Part shown: positions 1-8,842 of the stretch, in pieces
Numbering within the stretch: position 1 is the first letter of the stretch
Layout: each line of letters begins with the position of its first letter
Assembly: GCF_029227915.1 (NCBI RefSeq)
Contig: NC_079881.1
Location: 25,521,501-25,585,500 of the forward strand
Direction: 5' to 3'
Length of the DNA stretch: 64,000 nt
Source: Hydractinia symbiolongicarpus
Lineage: Eukaryota > Cnidaria > Hydrozoa > Anthoathecata > Hydractiniidae
Notes under the pieces: generated by a model
Told to the model about the DNA's origin: nothing
The model's input: only the letters and a program-made list of their open reading frames with translations
Database searches by the model: none
Position numbers and translations under genes: made by a program

Positions 1-2028
1 TGCCGGCGATTAAACTCCTTTTATACAGCGTCTCATCAAAAACGAAATCATTTTTGAAAACCATAAGTCTCATGCGTTTTAGTGGTGAAAAAATAATTTA
101 AAAAATCGTGCGGGAAGTGAGTTTACTCCCAGTTTACTTTCTTTGTATACATTCGACTATAAGGGTCAAGCCCGGGATTTACGGCAAATCGCGGGTTTTC
201 GTTTGCCGGCGATTAAACTCCTTTTATTCAGCGTCTCATCAAAAATGAGATCATTTTTGAAAACTACAAGTCTCATGCGTATTAGTGGTGAAGAAATAAT
301 TTAAAAAATCGTTCGGGTAATGAGTTTACTCCCTGGGTATTTTCTTTGTATACATTCGACTATACGTCCAAGCCAGGGATTTACGGGAAATCGCGGGTTT
401 TCGTTTGCCGGCGATTAAACTCCTTTTATTCAGCGTCTCATCAATAACGAAATCATTTTTGAAAACTACAAGTCTCATGCGTCTTAGTGGTTAAAAAATA
501 ATTTAAAAAATCGTTCGGGAAATGAGTTTACTTCCTGGGTACTTTCTTTGTATACATTCGACTATACGGGCCAAGCGCGGGATTTACGGGAAATCGCGGG
601 TTTTAGTTTGCCGGCGATTAAACTTCTTTTATTCAGCGTCTCATCAAAAATGAAATCATTTTTGAAAACTACAAGTCTCATGCGTTTTAGTGGTGAAAAA
701 ATAATTTAAAGAATCGTTCGGGAAATGAGTTCACTCCCTGGGTATTTTCTTTGTATACTTTTGATTATACGGGCCGAGTCCGGGATTTACGGGAAATTGC
801 GGGTTTTCGTTTGCCGGTGATTAAACTCCTTTTATTCAGCGTCTCATCAAAAATGAGATCATTTTTGAAAACTACAAGTCTCATGCGTTTTAGTGGTGAA
901 GAAATAATTTAAAAAATCATTCGGGTAATGAGTTTACTCCCTGGGTATTTTCTTTGTATACATTCGACTATACGGCCAAGCCAGGGATTTACGGGAAATC
1001 GCGGGTTTTCGTTTGCCGGCGATTAAACTCCTTTGATTCAGCGTCACATCAATAACGAAATCATTTTTGAAAACTACAAGTCTCATTTGTTTTAGTGGTG
1101 AAAAATAAATTAAAGAATCGTTCTAGAAATGAGTTTACACCCTGGGTACTTTCTTTGTATACTTTTGACTATACGGGTCGAGTCCGGGATTTACGGGAAA
1201 TCGCGGGTTTTCGTTTGCCGGCAATTAAACTCCTTTTATTCAGCGTCTCATAAAAAATGAAATCAATTTTGAAAACTACAAGTCTCATGCGTCTTAGTGG
1301 TGAAAAAATAATTTAAAAAATCGTTCGGGAAATGAGTTTACTTCCTGGGTACTTTCTTTGTATACATTCGACTATACGGGCCAAGCCCGGGATTTACGGG
1401 AAATCCCGGGTTTTCGTTTGCCGGCGATTAAACTTCTTTTATTCAGCGTCTCATCAAAAATGAAATCATTTTTGAAAAGTACAAGTCTCATGCGTTTTAG
1501 TGGTGAAAATATAATTTAAAAAATCGTTCAAGAAATGAGTTTACTCCCTTGATACTTTCTTTGTATACATTCGACTATACGGGCCGATTCCGGGATATAC
1601 AGGAAATCGCGGGTTTTCGTTTGCCGGCGATTAAACTCCTTTTATTCAGCGTCTCATCAAAAATGAAATCATTTTTGAAAACTACAAGTCTCATGCGTTT
1701 TAGTGGTGAAAAAATAATTTAAAGAATCGTTCGGGAAATGAGTTCACTCCCTGGGTACTTTCTTTGTATACTTTTGATTATACGGGCCGAGTCCGGGATT
1801 TACGGGAAATTGCGGGTTTTCGTTTGCCGGCGATTAAACTCCTTTTATTCAGCGTCTCATCAAAAATGAAATTGTTTTTGAAAACTACAAGTCTTATGCG
1901 TTTTAGTGGTAAAAAATTAATTTAAAAAATCGTTCGGGAAATGAGTTTACTCCCAGTTTACTTTCTTTGTATACATTTGACTATACGGGTCAAACCCGGG
2001 ATTTACGGCAAATCGCGGGTTTTTGTTT
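1..2028 (+). repeat. Satellite array, forward arm, part 1 (ten ~203-bp monomers)
   Basis: Ten head-to-tail monomers start at 1, 204, 406, 609, 812, 1014, 1216, 1419, 1622 and 1825, so the unit is 202-203 bp. Each begins TGCCGGCGATTAAACT and ends CGCGGGTTTTCGTT, with conserved inner blocks TTCAGCGTCTCAT, TTTAGTGGTGAA, AATGAGTTTACTCCC and CTTTGTATAC. Adjacent monomers differ by scattered substitutions and single-base indels. Two kinds of segment alternate after GTATAC: one reading ATTCGACTATACGG and one reading TTTTGATTATACGGG. The array runs off the left edge. No gene is visible; short open frames here are products of the repeat. Confidence 0.97.
644..665. other. 22-bp dyad in the satellite monomer (forward example)
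   Basis: TCAAAAATGA and its exact reverse complement TCATTTTTGA flank a 2-bp spacer (AA). Nearly every monomer has this dyad or a version with one arm mismatch (TCAAAAACGA, or TCGTTTTTGA in the other arm). It is the longest inverted repeat I see in the unit. It could form a small cruciform or bind a dimeric protein; function is not shown. Confidence 0.8.
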
Positions 2029-2051
2029 ATTATTTATTATTATTATTATTT
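2029..2051 (-). repeat. (AAT)n-like 3' tail of the LINE
   Basis: The plus strand reads as ATT triplets with an occasional extra T directly after satellite base 2028; on the element strand this is an AAT/AAAT run ending the transcript. Triplet tails of this kind mark the 3' end of several APE-type LINEs, where target-primed reverse transcription begins. It fixes the element's orientation and its 3' boundary. Confidence 0.9.
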
Positions 2052-2400
2052 AACGAATGTTTATACAGGATTTGCATGTCAGTATATAAAACACTGTTAT
2101 GAATATGCGTCCTGAGAATAAAATGTTAAAAATATTAATATTCATTTAAAATGGTTATATACAATAGATAAAAAGTAAATATGTAATGTGAAGATTATGT
2201 ATATTTGTACGGAATAAAATGAGAGACAAAAAGAGAGAAAGACTATATCGAGAAAAACAGGGAAACAAACTAAGAAACTGTCACAAAACGGTGCACTATA
2301 TAGAGTCCTCAGTTGAAAAAGAATGTTAACACAAAACTCAAAAAGATTGTGTCAAAAGCTAAACCAGGCTGTATGGAAAACACACTCACAAATACACTTA
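2052..2400 (-). other. LINE 3' untranslated region
   Basis: About 350 bp of AT-rich, non-repetitive sequence between the RT stop codon (TGA at 2401-2403 on the minus strand) and the triplet tail. No satellite similarity, no second reading frame and no convincing structured RNA was seen. By position it should hold the 3' recognition region for the element's own reverse transcriptase; this is inferred from the family. Confidence 0.75.
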
Positions 2401-4299
2401 TCAAACAAAATGTGCTTGACACAAAGCTTTAAATTCCTCAAAAATTTCACATTGCCTAATTCCAATGGGTAAAGAGTTGAATAAACTCACACCCATTGAA
2501 AAGAAGCTTCCCTTTGCAAATTCTAATTTCACTTTAGGTATAAATAAAAGAAAACCGTTGTTTCTTGTTGTTCTTTGATGACGCTTCACAGTGAAGTAGT
2601 CTTGAAAGTTATCACAGACATTACCATCCAAACATTTTTTAACAAACAGCACAGCTCGTTTTTCAATTTCTTTTCTGATCTCAGGAACATTTTGTTGAGT
2701 CAGAATTCTAGCACGATTGTCAATGGATTCGAGTCTCTTTATTTGAGTATCACTGAATTTGAGCTGAACGTTACTGCAATAGGATAATCCTGGTAAAATA
2801 ATAGCTGTGTAGATCTTTCTAACAGCATCCGCAGTAAGACCCATTTTGAGTGAACTTAACAAACGTAGCTTGTTCGAAGCTCTTTTGTAAATCGTGTTGA
2901 AGTTTTCGTTCATGTTCAAAGATGGATCCAAAACAGTACCAAGATACTTATAATGTGTAGTTGAAGATATTGGAACGTCATTGTAATATAAATTCATTTG
3001 TCGTGAATACATCGAGAGTCGTTTTTGAGTTCCAAATACCATTGACTCGGTCTTTCCTTTTCTGAGATTTATTACTAATTCGTTATCTTTGAGATATTCG
3101 GCTATCTTCTCGAGATCGTAATTGAACTTGTCTTCGATGTCTTGTAACCGTTTGCTCGCAAAATATAACACCGTGTCATCTGCAAACTCTATGACTTCAG
3201 AATATTTAACGCACTCTTTAAAGTCATTAAAATAAAGTAAAAACAAGATAGGTCCTAAGATGGATCCTTGTGGTACACCACAGACAATACTTTTCTCTTC
3301 GTATGCTACGTTGTTTACTACGCAATACTGCTTTCTATTAAAGAGGTAGTCTGAGAACAAATTCAAAGCAATTCCTTTAATACCATAAGAACATAATTTT
3401 GACAGTAATAATCCATGACTAAGAGTGTCAAATGCTTTTGGCAAGTCAACAAAAATTGCACCAACTAGATTGCCACTGTCTACTTCTTTCCTGATGTTGT
3501 CCGTTAATAACGTAGTCGCCATCTCCGTTGATCGTTTTCGACGGTACCCAAATTGATTTCGAGAAAGTAAGTTATTTGATTCTAGATAATCAATTAATTG
3601 GTGATGAACAGCACGTTCTAGAATCTTGGAAACTATAGGAAGAACTGAGATAGGTCGATAGTTTGTTTCTTCAGATGAATTTCCTCCCTTAAAAAGTGGC
3701 GTAACTTTTGCGATTTTCCAGTCCGACGGTATTGTACTGGTACGCAGCGACAGGTTTATAATGAATGCTAATGGTTGAGAAAGGAGTGTAGCAGCATCTT
3801 TCAAAACACCCGGTGGTATGTCATCTGCACCGGTGGCTTTCTTTCTCTTCAAAGATTTTAATTCTTTTTCGACAAACACTTTCGTGACGTAATGAAAATG
3901 AAAGAGTTTATCAGTCCTGGTCGAAATTATTGCAGTATATCTCCATATAAGGTTTCGTAATGGAAAAGCGACGTCCTTCAATTTTCTAGCGCAATCTGAA
4001 AAGTATCGACAAAATTTGTTAGCGTAAAAAAGTTTCTCAGCTGCATCCGGCTGATCACTATTTGTTGGAGATGATGACTTTCCTGCAGGAAATATGCTTT
4101 TGATTGTTTTCCAAAACTTACGAGGATTATGCCGGTTTTCCACTAACAAGTTTTTCTGATAACCATTTCTTGCAACTCGAATTTTGTTGTTACAAAGATT
4201 TTTTAATTGTCTGTACAAACACCAATCTGACGCTTTCTTCGTTTTTCGTGCCTTTCTCAAGAGTTTATCTCGATTGTTCATATGTTTCTTAATTAGCAC
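2401..4299 (-). CDS. LINE reverse transcriptase region, open for 632 codons
   Basis: This is the C-terminal two thirds of the element's polyprotein, which copies element RNA into DNA at a nicked target. Residue numbers count from the GTG codon at 4299. A basic linker occupies about 1-70 and the fingers region follows (KATGADDIPPG, about 154-164). The NYRPISVLP motif is at 213-221 and QFGYRRKRST at 249-258. Motif A is FVDLPKAFD (283-291, aspartate 285), GVPQGSILGP is at 341-350, and motif C is FADD (372-375, aspartates 374 and 375). The thumb and a C-terminal domain of about 180 residues follow. All catalytic aspartates are present. Motif A has proline where serine is usual (DLPKAFD). The GTG at 4299 is only where the frame reopens after the TGA at 4300-4302. 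The same frame continues upstream as the endonuclease, so this is not an independent gene. No RNase H domain is evident. Confidence 0.95.
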   Translation of the reverse strand: MLIKKHMNNRDKLLRKARKTKKASDWCLYRQLKNLCNNKIRVARNGYQKNLLVENRHNPRKFWKTIKSIFPAGKSSSPTNSDQPDAAEKLFYANKFCRYFSDCARKLKDVAFPLRNLIWRYTAIISTRTDKLFHFHYVTKVFVEKELKSLKRKKATGADDIPPGVLKDAATLLSQPLAFIINLSLRTSTIPSDWKIAKVTPLFKGGNSSEETNYRPISVLPIVSKILERAVHHQLIDYLESNNLLSRNQFGYRRKRSTEMATTLLTDNIRKEVDSGNLVGAIFVDLPKAFDTLSHGLLLSKLCSYGIKGIALNLFSDYLFNRKQYCVVNNVAYEEKSIVCGVPQGSILGPILFLLYFNDFKECVKYSEVIEFADDTVLYFASKRLQDIEDKFNYDLEKIAEYLKDNELVINLRKGKTESMVFGTQKRLSMYSRQMNLYYNDVPISSTTHYKYLGTVLDPSLNMNENFNTIYKRASNKLRLLSSLKMGLTADAVRKIYTAIILPGLSYCSNVQLKFSDTQIKRLESIDNRARILTQQNVPEIRKEIEKRAVLFVKKCLDGNVCDNFQDYFTVKRHQRTTRNNGFLLFIPKVKLEFAKGSFFSMGVSLFNSLPIGIRQCEIFEEFKALCQAHFV

Positions 4300-4324
4300 T
4301 CAACAACAGCACTTAGCACTCAAC
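4293..4324 (-). repeat. 12-bp direct repeat, 20 bp apart, carrying a premature stop in the LINE
   Basis: TTAGCACTCAAC occurs at 4293-4304 and again at 4313-4324 on the plus strand. On the coding strand this inserts a few codons (KCCC then TGA at 4300-4302) between the conserved PWLSA and IKKHMN segments. The phase is the same on both sides. It looks like a slippage-type tandem duplication that put a stop at the endonuclease-RT boundary. Related elements normally run straight through here (family knowledge). Confidence 0.7.
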
Positions 4325-4935
4325 CACGGACAGGAACGTCCTTTTACCATTTTGGTTATAACGGGAGCGTGCTTGTCGATTATAGCATGTACTGTTGTTT
4401 TAAAATATTCCCAGGAACTTTCCACGGAACTCATTTCATACATAGGTTGCCAATCATGATTATTTATGTCTGTGTTCAATTTTTCAGGGTCATATTTGTT
4501 GTAATTTCGACATCGTGTGGTGCGCGATTTAAACTTTTGATGGTTAACTTTTCTTACGCAACCAATACAATCGTGATCACTCAGACTCAGAGGTAGAACG
4601 TCCGTGTGGGAGATCGTCGAACTTTTGTTAGTAAATATCACATCAATTAATGTTTCAGTGTCTTGCGTTATTCTCGTGGGCTTTTTTACGAGCTGTACAA
4701 ATTATTGCAATTTGAATATATCTTTGATTTCACGATGATCACCTTGTTTCAAATAATTCACATTAACATCGCCCATAATGATTGTTTCTAGTGTTAATTT
4801 ATTAACAGCTATTAACATTTTTCTTAAAATTTCGTTAAAACGAGAATTCAGATATAGAGATGAGTCAGGGGGTCTATACATACAGCATATAAGAAAACCT
4901 TTGCGTTTTTCGGAAAAATTTCGAGTCAGATACAT
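4300..4935 (-). pseudogene. LINE endonuclease, C-terminal half (interrupted)
   Basis: In one frame, shared with the RT, this reads the second half of an APE-type endonuclease, the enzyme that nicks target DNA. Visible motifs are CMYRPPDSS, then IIMGDVNVN (the metal-binding GDxN motif, near 4755-4780) and LSDHDCIG (the catalytic Asp-His motif, near 4561-4585). A linker ending in RSCPWLSA leads to the RT. Two in-frame stops break it: TAA at 4699-4701, between FKLQ and FVQLVKKPTRITQDTETLID where a coding triplet is expected, and TGA at 4300-4302. Both flanks stay in the same frame, so these are a point change and a local insertion. It cannot give a full enzyme without readthrough. Confidence 0.9.
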
Positions 4936-4988
4936 TCAATGTCATTCACCTCTAGATCTTCCCTCCTTTTCAATGTCAATGGTGTCAT
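4912..4988 (-). pseudogene. Frame-shifted joint in the LINE endonuclease
   Basis: Between the two endonuclease halves the reading passes through three frames. The upstream frame ends at TGA (4985-4987) just after GKGGGVA. A short stretch encoding KRREDLEVNDIECI follows in a second frame (about 4970-4929) and meets TGA at 4926-4928, where aromatic or hydrophobic residues are usual. The third frame, used by the rest of the protein, takes over near FSEKRKGFLICC (about 4915). Relatives usually have several more residues after GGGVA, so a small deletion is likely here too (inference). Confidence 0.8.
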
Positions 4989-5491
4989 GCCACACCTCCA
5001 CCTTTCCCAATTTCTCTACAACGTGAAATGAAGTTGTACCCCAGTATTGTGTATAAATCGTTGTAATCAAACCCACTCTGTGCTTCGATGTGAGTTTCAG
5101 ATAATGTCAAAATGTCTATACGATTTTCATAAGATAATAATGCAGTAAGATTTGCCATGTTATGAAAAATTCCTCTGATATTTTGGTGTAAGAACTTTAT
5201 ACCTTTCATGTTTGTAAACGATTTTATCTGTTCATATTGCGGTATGACATCTCCGCAAGCCAGTAATAACAAACAAATCAAACTTCTTTTTCTGTATCGA
5301 GCTATGGACTTCGATCTAACTGCAAACAGTGACGAAAAAACGAATGTTTCTTCTTGTTCTTTACACAAACCAGTAATAGTGATACTGATCCCATCTGGTT
5401 GACAAAAGCAACTTTTTCTGATGCAAAAACATGTATAAATAAAAATGAACAACAGGAGCAAGCAAAACACGTCCGCACGCCTTGCCGCCAT
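4985..5491 (-). pseudogene. LINE leader and endonuclease, N-terminal half
   Basis: 168 codons start at a true ATG (5489-5491, context ATAATGG) only about 10 nt from the element's 5' end. Residues 8-24 are strongly hydrophobic (VFCLLLLFIFIYTCFCI). A basic segment then precedes a second leucine-rich run, LICLLLLAC (71-79), followed by GDV. The endonuclease starts near residue 97, with HQNIRGI at 102-108 (first conserved asparagine) and LSETHI at 130-135 (catalytic glutamate, codon 5096-5098). The frame stops after GKGGGVA. The leucine-rich run followed by GDV resembles the place where many CR1/L2-like LINEs carry a 2A-like ribosome-skipping motif, but the NPGP end is not present. With the frame changes downstream, only the N-terminal half could be made from this frame. 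Confidence 0.88.
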
Positions 5492-5501
5492 TATGAAAAA
5501 C

Positions 5502-8500
5502 GCCGGCGATTAAACTCCTTTTATTCAGCGTCTCATCAAAAATGAAATCATTTTTGAAAACTACAAGTCTCATGCGTTTTAGTGGTGAAAAAATAATTTA
5601 AAGAATCGTTCGGGAAATGAGTTTACTCCCTGGGTACTTTCTTTGTATACTTTTGATTATACGGGCCGAATCCGGGAATTACGGGAAATTGCGGGTTTTC
5701 GTTTGCCGGCGATTAAACTCCTTTTATTCAGCGTCTCATCAAAAATGAAATCGTTTTTGAAAACTACAAGTCTTATGCGTTTTAGTGGTAAAAAACTAAT
5801 TTAAAAAATCGTTCGGGAAATGAGTTTACTCCCAGTTTACTTTCTTTGTATACATTTGACTATACGTGTCAAGCCCGGGATTTACGGCAAATCGCGGGTT
5901 TTCGTTTGCCGGCGATTAAACTCCTTTTATTCAGCGTCTCATCAAAAATGAAATCATTTTTGAAAACTACAAATCTCATGCGTTTTAGTGGTAAAGAAAT
6001 AATTTAAAAAATCGTTCGGGAAATGAGTTTACTCCCTGGGTATTTTCTTTGTATACATTCGACTATACGGCCAAGCCCGGGATTTACGGGAAATCGCGGG
6101 TTTTCGTTTGCCAGCGATTAAAATTCTTTTATTCAGCGTCTTATCAAAAACGAAATCATTTTTGAAAACTACAAGTCTCATGCGTTTTAGTGGTGAAAAA
6201 ATAATTTAAAAAATCTTTCGGGAAATGAGTTTACTCCCAGTTTACTTTCTTTGTATACATTCGACTATACGGGTCAAGCCCGGGATTTACGGCAAATCGC
6301 GGGTTTTCGTTTGCCGGCGATTAAACTCCTTTTATTCAGCGTCTCATCAAAAATGAAATCATTTTTGAAAACTACAAGTCTCATGCGTTTTAGTGGTGAA
6401 GAAATAATTTAAAAAATCGTTCGGGAAATGAGTTTACTCCCTGGGTATTTTCTTTGTATACATTCGACTATACGGCCAAGCCACGGGATTTACGGGAAAT
6501 CACGGGTTTTCGTTTGCCGGCGATTAAACTTCTTTTATTCAGCGTCTCATCAAAAACGAAATCATTTTTGAAAACTAAAAGTCTCATGCGTTTTAGTGGT
6601 GAAAAATAATTTAAAGAATCCTTCGGGAAATGAGTGTACTCCCTGGGTACTTTCTTTGTATACTTTTGACTATACGGGCCGAGTCCGGGATTTACGGGAA
6701 ATCGCGGGTTTTCGTTTGCCGGCGATTAAACTCCTTTTATTCAGCGTCTCATCAAAAATGAAATCATTTTTAAAAAATACAAGTCTCATGCGTCTTAGTG
6801 GTGAAAAAATAATTTAAAAAATCGTTCGGGAAATGAGTTTACTCCCTGGGTACTTTCTTTTTATACATTCGACTATACGGGCCAAGCCCGGGATTTACGG
6901 GAAATCGCGGGTTTTCGTTTGCCGGCGATTAAACTTCTTTTATTCAGCGTCTCATTAAAAATGAAATCATTTTTGAAAAGTACAAGTGTCATGCGTTTTA
7001 GTGGTGAAAATATAATTTAAAGAATCGTTCTGGAAATGAGTTTACTCCCAGTTTACTTTCTTTGTATACATTCGACTATACGGGTCAAGCCCGGGATTTA
7101 CGGCAAATCGCGGGTTTTCGTTTGCCGGCTATTAAACTCCTTTTATTCAGCGTCTCATCAAAAATGAAATCATTTTTGAAAAATACAAGTCTCATGCGTT
7201 TTAGTGGTGAAGAAATAATTTAAAAAATCGTTCGGGAAATGAGTTTACTCCCTGGTTATTTTCTTTGTATACATTCGACTATACGGCCAAGCCACGGGAT
7301 TTACGGGAAATCACGGGTTTTCGTTTGCCGGCGATTAAACTTCTTTTATTCAGCGTCTCATCAAAAACGAAATCATTTTTGAAAACTAAAAGTCTCATGC
7401 GTTTTAGTGGTGAAAAATAATTTAAAGAATCCTTCGGGAAATGAGTGTACTCCCTGGGTACTTTCTTTGTATACTTTTGACTATACGGGCCGAGTCCGGG
7501 ATTTACGGGAAATCGCGGGTTTTCGTTTGCCGGCGATTAAACTCCTTTTATTCAGCGTCTCATCAAAAATGAAATCATTTTTGAAAAATACAAGTCTCAT
7601 GCGTCTTAGTGGTGAAAAAATAATTTAAAAAATCGTTCGGGAAATGAGTTTACTCCCTGGGTACTTTCTTTTTATACATTCGACTATACGGGCCAGGATT
7701 TACGGGAAATCGCGGGTTTTCGTTTGCCGGCGATTAAACTTCTTTTATTCAGCGTCTCATTAAAAATGAAGTCATTTTTGAAAAATACAAGTCTCATGCG
7801 TCTTAGTGGTGAAAAAATAATTTAAAAAATCGTTCGGGAAATGAGTTTACTCCCTGGGTACTTTCTTTTTATACATTCGACTATACGGGCCAAGCCCGGG
7901 ATTTACGAGAAATCGCGGGTTTTCGTTTGCCGGCGATTAAACTTCTTTTATTCAGCGTCTCATTAAAAATGAAATCACTTTTAAAAAGTACAAGTGTCAT
8001 GCGTTTTAGTGGTGAAAATATAATTTAAAGAATCGTTCGGGAAATGAGTTTACTCCCTGCGTACTTTCTTTGTATACTTTTGACTATACAAGCCGGGTCC
8101 GGGATTTACGGGAAATCGCGGGTTTTCGTTTGCCGGAGATTAAACTCCTTTTATTCAGCGTCTCATCAAAAATGAAATCATTTTTGAAAACTACATGTCT
8201 CATGCGTTTTAGTGGTGAAAAAATAATTTAAAAAATCGTTCGGGAAATGAGTTTACTCCCTGGGTACTTTCTTTGTATACATTCGACTATATGGGCCAAG
8301 CACGGGATTTACGGGAAAACGCGGGTTTTCGTTTGCCGGCGATTAAACTCCTTTTATTCAGCGTCTCATCAAAAATGAAATCATTTTTGAAAACTACAAG
8401 TCTCATGCGTTTTAGTGGTGAAAAAATAATTTAAAGAATCGTTCGGGAAATGAGTTTACTCCCTGGGTACTTTCTTTGTATACTTTTGACTATACGGGCC

Positions 8501-8828
8501 GAGTCCGGGATTTACGGGAAATTGCGGGTTTTCGTTTGCCGGCGATTAAACTCCAGCGTCTCATCAAAAATGAAATCGTTTTTGAAAACTACAAGTCTTA
8601 TGCGTTTTAGTGGTAAAAGATTAATTTAAAAAATCGTTCGGGAAATGAGTTTACTCCCAGTTTACTTTCTTTGTATACATTCGACTATACGGGTCAAGCC
8701 CGGGATTTACGGAAAATCGCGGGTTTTCGTTTGCCGGCGATTAAACTCCTTTTATACAGCGTCTCATAATTTAAAGAAACGTTTGGGAAATGAGTTTACT
8801 CCCTGGGTACTTTCTTTGTATACTTTTC
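5502..8828 (+). repeat. Satellite array, forward arm, part 2 (about sixteen monomers)
   Basis: Monomers resume at GCCGGCGATTAAAC (5502), completing the unit begun at 2028. Further starts are at 5704, 5907, 6109, 6312, 6515, 6717, 6920, 7123, 7326, 7528, 7725, 7928, 8131, 8334, 8537 and 8732. Most units are 202-203 bp. The one at 7528 is 197 bp because it lacks six bases (CAAGCC) in the GGGCCAAGCCCGGG block. The one at 8537 is 195 bp because it lacks TTTTATTC after AAACTCC. The last, at 8732, is truncated at the orientation switch. No gene is seen. Confidence 0.97.
6312..7927 (+). repeat. Local duplication of three to four monomers in the forward arm
   Basis: Monomers at 6312, 6515 and 6717 recur at 7123, 7326 and 7528, a shift of 811 bp. 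They share rare variants: GCCACGGGATT with AAATCACGGG in the first unit, AACTAAAAGTCTC with GAATCCTTCGGG in the second, and TACTTTCTTTTTATAC in the third. The monomer at 7725 looks hybrid: it starts like the one at 6920 (CTCATTAAAAATG) and ends like the one at 6717 (GCGTCTTAGTGG). The monomer at 7928 then resembles 6920 again (AAGTGTCATGCG). This fits a tandem duplication plus one crossover between neighbours. Confidence 0.85.
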
Positions 8829-8831
8829 ACT
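8732..8831 (+). repeat. Truncated last forward monomer at the strand switch
   Basis: This copy starts normally, then jumps from GCGTCTCAT (ends 8767) directly to AATTTAAAG, losing about 58 bp that include the dyad. It continues through CTTTGTATACTTTTCACT and stops at 8831. Its last part (TTTTCACT after GTATAC) matches the reverse-arm subtype that reads CAGTGAAAAGTATAC in the other orientation. Confidence 0.9.
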
Positions 8832-8842
8832 CATTTGCCGAA
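8827..8842. other. Orientation-switch junction of the satellite array
   Basis: Up to 8831 the monomers read forward; from about 8829 they read as the reverse complement (ACTCATTTGCCGAACGA, then AATTATTTCTTCACCACT). The bases ACT at 8829-8831 fit both sides, a 3-bp microhomology. The monomers on the two sides meet at different internal positions, so this is not a simple flip at a unit boundary. All units examined from here to 64000 keep the reverse orientation. Confidence 0.92.

Larger units (their letters stand above)
2029..5501 (-). mobile_element. Non-LTR (LINE) retrotransposon, CR1/L2/jockey-like, degenerate copy
   Basis: This 3.47-kb insertion lies on the minus strand inside one satellite monomer. 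In element order it has an ATG about 10 nt from its 5' end, a leucine-rich leader, an endonuclease/exonuclease/phosphatase-type (APE) endonuclease, a reverse transcriptase with all key motifs, a 3' untranslated region of about 350 bp, and an AAT-rich tail. That order, the single long reading frame and the absence of terminal repeats define an APE-type LINE. The protein most resembles CR1/L2/Rex1-like elements abundant in corals and anemones; I cannot fix the clade without a tree. The element looks nearly full length, because its first codon sits at the junction, but the endonuclease is broken by stops and frame changes. It probably cannot move by itself. No target-site duplication is visible. 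Confidence 0.96.

Noticed and set aside
1-2028. CENP-B-box-like match TTCGACTATACGGG in some monomers
   Set aside because: The mammalian box needs TTCG, seven bases, then CGGG, with an A at the fifth spacer position. Here the spacer is six bases with T there, and many monomers read TTTTGACTATACGGG instead.
2575-2787. Short plus-strand frames inside the LINE (for example 2575-2787 and 4778-5026)
   Set aside because: They are antisense shadows of the RT and endonuclease reading frames, with no recognisable domain.
2029-5501. LTR retrotransposon or retroviral element
   Set aside because: No terminal repeats, gag, protease, RNase H or integrase. The endonuclease-RT order and AAT tail are those of a LINE.
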